Assembly (NCBI GenBank): GCA_027041035.1
Contig: JALULB010000132.1
Coordinates: 1-11,931, forward strand
Length of the DNA: 11,931 bases
Direction of reading: 5' to 3'
Source: Sedimenticola sp.
GTDB taxonomy: Bacteria > Pseudomonadota > Gammaproteobacteria > Chromatiales > Chromatiaceae
The position numbers and the translations under genes are program-made. Shown here piece after piece: positions 5,820 through 11,931 of the stretch. Each line of letters begins with the position of its first letter. Within the stretch, counting starts at the first letter, position 1. The notes beneath the pieces were generated by a model. That model did not search any database, was not told the origin of the DNA, and saw nothing but the letters and a program-made list of their open reading frames with translations.

Positions 5820-6587
5820 TCACTGGAGCGCAACCTGATCGAGCAGGCCACGCAGTTCCGTGACCCGTCCGAGTATAGCCTCGTCCGAAGCGATCAGGCG
5901 TTCCATCCCGAGCTCGGACAAGACCGCCTTGCCCTGGGGTGTCTCGTGCATGCCCAGCAATACCCGGGTGACTGGCCCCCGCTGACTCTCGCGACGGGGA
6001 TTCAACAGAAAGGAATGGTAGACCGAACCCTCGTTGGTCTCATCCAGCACACGCACCATCTTTCGGCTCAGTCGGCCCAAGCCGTCGAAATAATCTTTAT
6101 AGATGAAACCGAACGGCACCTCCTTGCGCGCCACGGCATTCATTACCGCCAACCAGCTATCCTTGCCCACCAGCCTCGCGGGGGCCACTCCGTCCATCCG
6201 TAGCCTGGCAAGCGCCAGACAGGTTGGCAGCATGCTGGGCACCGAAGCCACCTCGCGACCGGCAACCGAGCGCAAGGACAGATTGGGCGTCAGCTCCGAC
6301 ATACGGCTATTCGCGATAATGACCACCTCGTCGAACAGATTCGACGCCCGAGCCACGACATGGAAGCCGTGCCCGGTACAGAGATTGAAGGTATCTTGCG
6401 GGTTCGCATAGACAATGTCCGCCGACTCGATCTGCCGGTGATAATCGGCAAAGCCCGCCGACGGCGAAAAACGAATGCGCGTGGCCTCCAATTGTTGACC
6501 GAGGTACTGAGCAAACGTAAACCAGCGATCCGGATTCTTGGCGGTATCGTGCGGGCACACCGACAACCCCAGGCTCTCGGAGGTCAT
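5820..6587 (-). CDS. PhnD-like substrate-binding-fold protein without signal peptide (SBP-2)
   Basis: 255 aa on the minus strand, facing SBP-1. The two share the fold landmarks: ADIVYANPQDTFNL (56-69) against LDLVYANPFDASLL, VARASNLFDEVVI (78-90) against LARADNLQDEAVV, and PFGFIYKDYFDGL (158-170) against DIGFFLAEAFDNL, so they are paralogues. The N-terminus (LGLSVCPHDTAKNP) starts at the first beta strand with no signal peptide, lipobox or membrane helix, again suggesting a cytoplasmic binding protein. The only nearby Shine-Dalgarno-like sequence is a weak GGTGG just upstream. A 15-bp palindrome lies 13 bases upstream of the start codon and may control it. Its ligand is unknown; the divergence of the pocket residues around positions 61-66 suggests a different ligand from SBP-1. 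Confidence 0.8.
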   Translation of the reverse strand: MTSESLGLSVCPHDTAKNPDRWFTFAQYLGQQLEATRIRFSPSAGFADYHRQIESADIVYANPQDTFNLCTGHGFHVVARASNLFDEVVIIANSRMSELTPNLSLRSVAGREVASVPSMLPTCLALARLRMDGVAPARLVGKDSWLAVMNAVARKEVPFGFIYKDYFDGLGRLSRKMVRVLDETNEGSVYHSFLLNPRRESQRGPVTRVLLGMHETPQGKAVLSELGMERLIASDEAILGRVTELRGLLDQVALQ

Positions 6588-6600
6588 GCCACCGTGAACC

Positions 6601-6615
6601 TTATGTAATACATAA
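6601..6615. promoter_or_regulatory. 15-bp palindrome upstream of SBP-2, possible operator
   Basis: TTATGTAATACATAA is a perfect 7+7 palindrome with one central base, ending 13 bases from the SBP-2 start codon. Position and symmetry suit a repressor site. The nine bases GTAATACAT recur at 6878-6886 on the folE2 side, where the palindrome is not preserved. Confidence 0.35.
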
Positions 6616-6979
6616 CGTTACAGGTTTTTTGCATATGAGTTTCTCTATTCTCCCGCCTAAGGCAGAGCCATAGGATTCCAAAACAGCGGAGTTTTAAGAC
6701 CGTGAAGCCACTCCCACAACGACGAGCAACGCAGCATTGGGCGAAAGCATGCGTGCGAGCGTGCCGGGGTTTGAGGGAGAAGGCTATACCTACTGTCTGG
6801 CGGCATCCGGGTTCATTCCATGAATTATTTTAGCCGCACGATCGGAAACAAGCGGAGATACTTGCTAAAATATACCGGTAATACATGTATATACAATACA
6901 ATATGAAAGTACTTTATCGATACTCTTCCTTGCGCCGCGTTACGCGGCACTGCATAATAGCCGGCCCACTATCATCAAG

Positions 6980-6992
6980 CGCTAATTTAGCG
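6980..6992. promoter_or_regulatory. 13-bp palindrome upstream of folE2
   Basis: CGCTAATTTAGCG is a perfect 6+6 palindrome with one central base, 46 bases before the folE2 ATG. It does not resemble the usual gammaproteobacterial Zur box. It may be an operator; the evidence is symmetry and position only. Confidence 0.25.
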
Positions 6993-7038
6993 TAATATCT
7001 TAGCAATTCACTCGGTTATTTCGGTTATCCATTCTGCT

Positions 7039-7866
7039 ATGAAACCCATGAATTCCGACACCTCCGTCCCCAGCGCCATGGCCGATGTCCAGGGAAGCCG
7101 GGACACCCGCGAGATCGCGATCGACAAGGTAGGCATCAAGGACATCCGGCACCCGGTGCGGGTAAAGGATCGCAGCGAGGGAGAGCAGCACACGATCGCG
7201 ACCTTCAATATGTTCGTGTATCTTCCGCACAGCTTCAAGGGCACGCACATGTCCCGTTTCGTGGACATATTGAACCGACACGAACGCGAGATATCCGTCG
7301 ATTCGTTCAAGCAGATGCTGATCGAGATGAGCGAGCGCCTGGAGTCGGAAGCCGGCCATATCGAGATGAGTTTCCCCTACTTCATCAACAAGAAGGCACC
7401 GGTCACCGGCGTCGAGAGTCTGATGGATTACGATGTCACCCTGACCGGCGAGATTCGCGATGGCAAGCCGGAGATGTTCATCAAGGTCGTCGTGCCGGTC
7501 ACCAGCCTGTGTCCATGCTCGAAGAAGATCTCCGCGTACGGCGCGCACAATCAGCGCTCGCACGTCACCCTGAACGTGCGCACCAACGGCTTCATCTGGA
7601 TAGAGGAACTGATCGAGATGGTCGAACAGGAAGCCTCGTGCGAACTGTACGGCCTGTTGAAACGTCCGGACGAGAAGCATGTCACCGAGCGCGCCTACGA
7701 CAACCCCAAGTTCGTCGAGGACATGATCCGCGACGTGGCGGTACGCCTGAATGCCGACGAGCGCATCAACTACTACATCGTCGAGACCGAGAACTTCGAG
7801 TCGATACACAACCATTCCGCCTACGCGTTGATCGAGAAAGACAAGAGCGCCGACGAAGCAACCTGA
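7039..7866 (+). CDS. folE2: GTP cyclohydrolase FolE2 (type IB)
   Basis: This enzyme converts GTP to 7,8-dihydroneopterin triphosphate, the first step of folate synthesis (and of queuosine-type deazapurines in some bacteria), in the cytoplasm. The 275-aa protein matches the Neisseria gonorrhoeae enzyme as I recall it over its whole length, including KGTHMSRF (67-74), SLCPCSK (156-162, with Cys158 at the place of the catalytic Cys147), QRSHVT, a long run around [13 protein letters not shown], and [12 protein letters not shown] (251-262). FolE2 enzymes work with several metals and often stand in for zinc-dependent FolE when zinc is scarce; no Zur box is evident here. No start has a good ribosome site. 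ATG 7039 gives an N-terminus about 11 residues longer than the Neisseria protein; ATG 7048 or 7078 (before ADVQGSRD) is possible. It converges on the GGDEF-EAL gene. Confidence 0.95.
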   Translation: MKPMNSDTSVPSAMADVQGSRDTREIAIDKVGIKDIRHPVRVKDRSEGEQHTIATFNMFVYLPHSFKGTHMSRFVDILNRHEREISVDSFKQMLIEMSERLESEAGHIEMSFPYFINKKAPVTGVESLMDYDVTLTGEIRDGKPEMFIKVVVPVTSLCPCSKKISAYGAHNQRSHVTLNVRTNGFIWIEELIEMVEQEASCELYGLLKRPDEKHVTERAYDNPKFVEDMIRDVAVRLNADERINYYIVETENFESIHNHSAYALIEKDKSADEAT

Positions 7867-7873
7867 AACTTCC

Positions 7874-7896
7874 GGCCGGGAGACGCGCTCGCGGCC
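7874..7896. terminator. hairpin between convergent folE2 and GGDEF-EAL genes
   Basis: GGCCG (7874-7878) pairs with CGGCC (7892-7896) and GAG (7880-7882) with CTC (7888-7890), with one G-G mismatch and a 5-base loop. It occupies nearly all of the 30-bp gap, where a bidirectional terminator would be expected. No proper T-run follows on either strand, so termination strength is uncertain. Confidence 0.35.
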
Positions 7897-10638
7897 TCAG
7901 CACACACCCACTGGCGAGGCATCGTCCCGCATCTTCAGCCAGCAGGATTCGAATCGGCTCGCCGGCATCGGATGGGCGAAATAGAAGCCCTGAAACTCCC
8001 GCACATCCCGCAACGTCAGATAATCGAGCTGCTCCTGGGTTTCCACGCCCTCCGCGACCAGCTTCAAATCCAAGTAATTGGCCATGCTGATGATCGTATC
8101 GACGATCACCGCGTCGTCTTCGTCGTCCGGCAGATCACGGATGAAACCCTGGTCGATCTTGAGGATATCCAACGGCATCTTCTTCAGATACATCAAGGAC
8201 GAATAGCCGGTGCCGAAGTCGTCGATCGCCAGCCGGAAACCCTGCTCCTTCAGATCATCCATGATGCTTGCCGCGGTATCCGCGTCGTCGATGAACAACT
8301 GCTCGGTCAACTCCAGCTCGATGGAATCCGCCGCGACACCCGCCTGTTCGATCAGCGAGGCGGCGCGCCGGGTGAAACGGCGAGAACGAAACTGTCCCGA
8401 GCTGATGTTGATGGACAATCGCCCGCCATCGATCCAGCAACCGGCGGCGAGCCAGCGGCGCAGGTCGGCGCAGACCTTCTCCATCACGGTGAATTCGACA
8501 TCCCGGATCAGTCCCAGCCTATGCAGCACCGGCAGGAAGTCGTCCGGCGCGACAATCCCGCGCGCCGGATCACGCCAGCGCAATAACGCCTCGGCGCCAA
8601 GCAGCCTGCCATGGCCGTCGACCTTGGGTTGATAATAGACCTGGAACTCGTCCCGCTCTATCGCCTGGATGATGCTCGCCTCGGTCGCGAGGCGGGCGTC
8701 CAGTTCATCGACCATCGACGGGTGGAAGAAATGGTAGCGGTTCCGCCCTTCGGTCTTCGCCACGTACATCGCGGTATCCGCGTGCTGCAACGCCTGCTCC
8801 GCCGTCTCCGCATCCACCGGAAAGAGGATGATGCCAATGCTCGTACTCAGCGACACGGCGCTACCTTCGAGCCGATAGGGTTCGGCGAGCGCGCTACGAA
8901 TCTTCTCCGCGACCCGGCTCAGATAGCCTTCGGCGACCTCGCGACTGTCTCCCAACTCGTCCAGCAGCACGACGAACTCGTCTCCGCCGAGGCGCGCCAC
9001 GGTATCCGAGGAGCGCAGGCAGGCTTTCATGCGCCCGGCCACTGTCACCAGAAGCTGGTCTCCGGCGGTATGCCCCTTGGAATCGTTGACGTTCTTGAAG
9101 TGATCCAGATCGATGAACAACAGCCCGCCGATCACCGCATGGCGTCGCGCGCGCGCCAGGGCCAGCTCCAGGCGGTCCTTCAACAGCGTGCGATTCGGCA
9201 GGGAGGTGAGCGCATCCCGCGTCGCCATGTGCTGGATGCGCTCATTGTCCTGGGCGCGACGGATCGCGATCCCGGCAAGCCGCGCGCCGGTTTCGAGCGC
9301 ATAGCGTTGAAAACCGTCCGGCAAGCCCGGCTCGGCGCGCATCAAGGCAAAGGAACCGGTGTCATCGGAGGAGATATACACCGGATGCGACCAGCAACCG
9401 CGAACGTCGAAACGCGCGGCGAGTTCCCGCACCCTGCCCCAATGCTCGTCCCGCAGCACATCCGCGACGAAGACCACGTCCTCGCCAAGGATGGTCGCCG
9501 CGCACGAACCCTGCCCGGGCGCCAGGGTAAGATCCTCGAAGCACGCCCGGGTTGTCGCATCGATACTTGGCGCGGCGAGGAAACGCAGCTGTTCGTCCGG
9601 GGCATGCACCACGCTACAGGTCGATCCGGGCACGAGTTTCTCGAACGCCTCGCACAGGCTGTTCAGCGTAGCTTGCAGGTCGCTGGCGGAAGCGACCTGT
9701 TCCAGCGTATCGCGCTGGATCTCCAACAGAGACTCCATCTGCCGGCGTTCGCCGATCTGCTGGGCAAGCGACAGATTGCTGTGGCGCAGATGCTTCGCCG
9801 TGGAACGCATGCGCAACCAAATATAAGCGATCGTCAGGGCAAGCAGCAGTAACAGCGCATACAGGCCACGGGTCACGCGAGCGGACAGCCATTGCCTTTC
9901 GGATATGGCGACGCGCAGCGCATCGCGCATGGATTGAATCGTCCGCGCGGGTCGACGCGCCTTCAGCTCGGCGAGCACCTGGCGAATCTGCTCGGAATAG
10001 GCCACGACCAGCGAACCGTGCTGAAGCAAGACCTTGAGCAAGGCCGCTTGATCGCCTTCGGTGAACGGCAGTTCCTCGCGAAGATCGTCCGCGAGACGCG
10101 CGATCGTGCGCGAAGCGCTGGCATCCTGGTTGCGCGTGACCGCCTGCGACAGCAGGCTGGAATGATAGCGATAGGCCAGAAACAGCAGGCGAGAATCACC
10201 ATCGAGCGCATGACTTTCCAGGGATTCCAGCAGCAACGGGATATAGTGCAGCGAGCTGCGGCGCGACGCAATGTAGCGTACCGCGTCGCCGACGAGCACC
10301 CGCGTCGCCTCCAGATCCTCGCGCAAGCGCCGGACGCCATCGGTAATCGTCGCCGAGCCGACCTCGCCGGCGCGTGCCGCCTGTTCGAGCTGTTCGACAT
10401 AGGCACGCAACTGGCGTTCGTCCGCGGCTATGTCGTCATACTGGGTCAACTCACCCAGTTGCGCGCTGAAGATGCCCGCGTGCAGATCGCTCAACTGCCC
10501 CTCGATACGATCCAGCAGCGCCAGCATGCGAGCGTAGTTGTCGATGCTGGAGCGCTGCTCGGTCAGATAGGCGATCGTGGCGATGCTGGCCGCGACCAGC
10601 ACGAAAAGCAACAGCCGGCCAAGACTCCGGATGTTCAA
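7897..10638 (-). CDS. membrane-bound GGDEF-EAL cyclic-di-GMP enzyme with periplasmic and GAF sensor domains
   Basis: 913 aa. Membrane helices lie at about residues 7-25 and 258-276 and enclose a roughly 230-residue all-helical periplasmic region resembling DAHL-type sensors. A GAF domain follows (about 305-462, with GSCAATILGEDVVFVAD). The GGDEF domain (about 470-640) has an intact RLGGDEFVVLL (GGDEF at 551-555) and an RxxD product-inhibition site (RSSD) five residues before it. The EAL domain (about 655-905) keeps EALLRW (Glu683), NISSGQF, ELTEQLF, IDDFGTGYSS (Asp806-Asp807), LKIDQGFI, AEGVET and QGFYFAHPM. Both c-di-GMP synthesis and breakdown therefore look possible. The start is TTG at 10638: an in-frame TAG lies a few codons upstream, and the next Met, at residue 38, would remove the first membrane helix. 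It lies 56 bp behind argG and may be cotranscribed. The signal sensed is unknown. Confidence 0.93.
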   Translation of the reverse strand: MNIRSLGRLLLFVLVAASIATIAYLTEQRSSIDNYARMLALLDRIEGQLSDLHAGIFSAQLGELTQYDDIAADERQLRAYVEQLEQAARAGEVGSATITDGVRRLREDLEATRVLVGDAVRYIASRRSSLHYIPLLLESLESHALDGDSRLLFLAYRYHSSLLSQAVTRNQDASASRTIARLADDLREELPFTEGDQAALLKVLLQHGSLVVAYSEQIRQVLAELKARRPARTIQSMRDALRVAISERQWLSARVTRGLYALLLLLALTIAYIWLRMRSTAKHLRHSNLSLAQQIGERRQMESLLEIQRDTLEQVASASDLQATLNSLCEAFEKLVPGSTCSVVHAPDEQLRFLAAPSIDATTRACFEDLTLAPGQGSCAATILGEDVVFVADVLRDEHWGRVRELAARFDVRGCWSHPVYISSDDTGSFALMRAEPGLPDGFQRYALETGARLAGIAIRRAQDNERIQHMATRDALTSLPNRTLLKDRLELALARARRHAVIGGLLFIDLDHFKNVNDSKGHTAGDQLLVTVAGRMKACLRSSDTVARLGGDEFVVLLDELGDSREVAEGYLSRVAEKIRSALAEPYRLEGSAVSLSTSIGIILFPVDAETAEQALQHADTAMYVAKTEGRNRYHFFHPSMVDELDARLATEASIIQAIERDEFQVYYQPKVDGHGRLLGAEALLRWRDPARGIVAPDDFLPVLHRLGLIRDVEFTVMEKVCADLRRWLAAGCWIDGGRLSINISSGQFRSRRFTRRAASLIEQAGVAADSIELELTEQLFIDDADTAASIMDDLKEQGFRLAIDDFGTGYSSLMYLKKMPLDILKIDQGFIRDLPDDEDDAVIVDTIISMANYLDLKLVAEGVETQEQLDYLTLRDVREFQGFYFAHPMPASRFESCWLKMRDDASPVGVC

Positions 10639-10694
10639 CCTGGCTGCCTACCCCGCATACGCGTCGCCTCGCGGAACGCCAAGCAATTCGCCGG

Positions 10695-11918
10695 CTACTT
10701 GCCGCGCCGCTTCGCGGCAACCCGCAGGCGCAACGAGTTCAGGCGGATGAAACCCTCAGCGTCCTTCTGATCGTAGGCGCCGGCATCGTCCTCGAAGGTT
10801 GCGATGGACTCATCGAACAAGCTGTCGCTCTCGGACTTGCGACCGACGACGATCACATTGCCCTTGTAGAGCTTCAGCCGCACCACGCCGTTGACGACCT
10901 GCTGGGTCTGATCGATCGCCGCTTGCAGCATCTCGCGCTCCGGACTCCACCAGTAACCGTTATAGATCAGCGTCGCATAGCGCGGCATCAGCTCGTCCTT
11001 CAGATGCGCCGCCTCGCGATCCAGCGTCAGCGACTCCATCGCCCGATGGGCCTTCAGCATGATCGTGCCGGCCGGGGTTTCGTAGCAGCCACGCGACTTC
11101 ATGCCGACATAGCGGTTCTCGACGATATCGTCGCGACCGATGCCGTTCTCGCCGCCGATGGTGTTCAGGGTTTCCATCACGCTCGCCGGCGTCATCGCCT
11201 CGCCGTCCAGCGCGACGATATCGCCATGCGCGAACGTCAACTCGATATAACGCGGGCTGTCCGGCGCCTTCTCCGGTGAGACGCTCCAGCGCCACATCGC
11301 CTCGTTCGGCTCCGCCCAGGGATCCTCCAGGATGTCGCCCTCGTAGGAGATATGCAGCAGGTTGGCGTCCATCGAATACGGCGATTTCTTACCCTGCTGG
11401 GCGAAATCGACCGGAATGCCGTGCCGTTCGGCGTAGTCCATCAGCTTCTTGCGCGACAGCAGATCCCACTCGCGCCACGGCGCGATGATCTTGACCTCCG
11501 GCATCAGCGCATAGGCGCCGAGTTCGAAACGCACCTGATCGTTGCCCTTGCCAGTGGCGCCGTGCGAGATCGCATCGGCGCCGGTCTCGCGCGCGATCTC
11601 CACCAGTCGCTTGGCGATCAACGGGCGCGCGATCGACGTGCCGAGCAGATACTCGCCCTCGTAGATCGCGTTGGCGCGAAACATCGGGAAAACGTAGTCA
11701 CGCGCAAACTCCTCGCGCAAATCCTCGATATAGATCTCCTTGATACCCATCGCCTCGGCCTTCGCCCGGGCCGGCTCGACCTCCTCGCCCTGCCCCACAT
11801 CGGCGGTGAAGGTCACCACTTCGCAGGCGTAGGTATCCTCCAGCCACTTCAAGATGACCGAGGTATCCAGCCCCCCGGAATACGCCAGAACCACCTTGTC
11901 GATGCCCGTTTTCGCCAT
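10695..11918 (-). CDS. argG: argininosuccinate synthase
   Basis: Joins citrulline and aspartate with ATP to give argininosuccinate, AMP and pyrophosphate, the penultimate step of arginine synthesis, in the cytoplasm. The 407-aa length is normal for the family. The N-terminus has the ATP pyrophosphatase loop [11 protein letters not shown] (residues 10-20), followed later by [16 protein letters not shown], a strongly conserved citrulline/aspartate-site segment, and [16 protein letters not shown]. The start ATG is preceded by a good ribosome site, GGAGAGGG on the minus strand (about 11922-11929). The frame is intact to a TAG stop at 10695-10697. The GGDEF-EAL gene follows after 56 bp on the same strand. 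Any promoter lies beyond the right edge of the window. This is a housekeeping gene and the identification is secure. Confidence 0.98.
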   Translation of the reverse strand: MAKTGIDKVVLAYSGGLDTSVILKWLEDTYACEVVTFTADVGQGEEVEPARAKAEAMGIKEIYIEDLREEFARDYVFPMFRANAIYEGEYLLGTSIARPLIAKRLVEIARETGADAISHGATGKGNDQVRFELGAYALMPEVKIIAPWREWDLLSRKKLMDYAERHGIPVDFAQQGKKSPYSMDANLLHISYEGDILEDPWAEPNEAMWRWSVSPEKAPDSPRYIELTFAHGDIVALDGEAMTPASVMETLNTIGGENGIGRDDIVENRYVGMKSRGCYETPAGTIMLKAHRAMESLTLDREAAHLKDELMPRYATLIYNGYWWSPEREMLQAAIDQTQQVVNGVVRLKLYKGNVIVVGRKSESDSLFDESIATFEDDAGAYDQKDAEGFIRLNSLRLRVAAKRRGK

Positions 11919-11931
11919 GAACCCTCTCCCC

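Larger units (their letters stand above)
6588..7038. other. 451-bp divergent intergenic region between SBP-2 and folE2
   Basis: It must hold the promoters of two genes reading outward. It contains a 15-bp palindrome near SBP-2, a GC-rich hairpin GCCGCG-TTA-CGCGGC (6934-6948), adjacent palindromes TACCGGTA (6873-6880) and ATACATGTAT (6881-6890), and CGCTAATTTAGCG near folE2. A 43-codon frame from GTG 6702 to a stop at 6831-6833 has GGAG ten bases upstream but no recognisable similarity. No tRNA, riboswitch or clear Zur box is seen. I cannot place a convincing -35/-10 pair for either gene. Confidence 0.5.

Noticed and set aside
6702..6833. 43-residue frame from GTG with GGAG ten bases upstream, in the SBP-2/folE2 gap
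   Set aside because: No family resemblance, mixed third-position use unlike the neighbours, and only a GTG start. It cannot be told from a chance frame; orthologue conservation would be needed.
6861..7038. Zur box upstream of folE2
   Set aside because: folE2 is often under Zur control, but no sequence close to the gammaproteobacterial TGTTATAATATAACA-type palindrome is visible; the AT-rich palindromes present do not fit.
8611..9852. Long plus-strand open frame of about 413 codons opposite the GGDEF-EAL gene
   Set aside because: It is antisense to conserved GGDEF and GAF motifs and has no domain resemblance; such mirror frames are common in GC-rich genes.

Overview
The window looks like a chromosomal segment of a gammaproteobacterium. 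The basis is a moderately high GC content (roughly upper 50s percent by eye), a FolE2 protein very close to the Neisseria type, and a typical proteobacterial argininosuccinate synthase. No rRNA, tRNA or CRISPR array is visible. The species cannot be fixed from the sequence alone.

Region 1 (about 236-6587) is a signalling island. It opens with a Ras-like/MglA-like small GTPase of the COG2229 type (236-808). Overlapping it by ATGA is a two-part protein whose C-terminal half looks like a roadblock/LC7 domain (805-1431). A third gene (1810-3030) has a degenerate response-regulator receiver domain and a conserved-looking C-terminal domain I cannot name. A second set follows: a paralogous GTPase (3108-3704), a classical single-domain roadblock/LC7 protein (3765-4127), a stand-alone PAS protein of the Aer (aerotaxis, FAD-binding) type (4278-4763), and a PhnD-like substrate-binding-fold protein that overlaps the PAS gene (4763-5512). 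A paralogue of that last protein lies convergently on the minus strand (5820-6587). Neither PhnD-like protein has a signal peptide, so both probably act in the cytoplasm as ligand sensors rather than transport components. Together the parts suggest a GTPase switch (two GTPases, two roadblock partners) with redox and small-molecule inputs, comparable to MglA/MglB and to the Streptomyces conservons. The PAS gene has a candidate sigma-28 (FliA) promoter, which hints at a link to motility.

Between the two convergent PhnD-like genes sits a 269-bp non-coding mobile element (5514-5782). It has perfect 13-bp terminal inverted repeats starting GTAA and an exact 8-bp target duplication that includes the stop codon of the upstream gene. 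These features fit a MITE moved by an IS66-family transposase.

Region 2 (6588-7038) is a 451-bp gap with several short palindromes. The SBP-2 gene and folE2 diverge from it.

Region 3 (7039-11918) is more ordinary. folE2 (type IB GTP cyclohydrolase) converges, across a 30-bp gap containing a hairpin, on a minus-strand pair: argG followed 56 bp downstream by a membrane-bound GGDEF-EAL cyclic-di-GMP enzyme that starts with TTG. argG ends 13 bp short of the right edge of the window.
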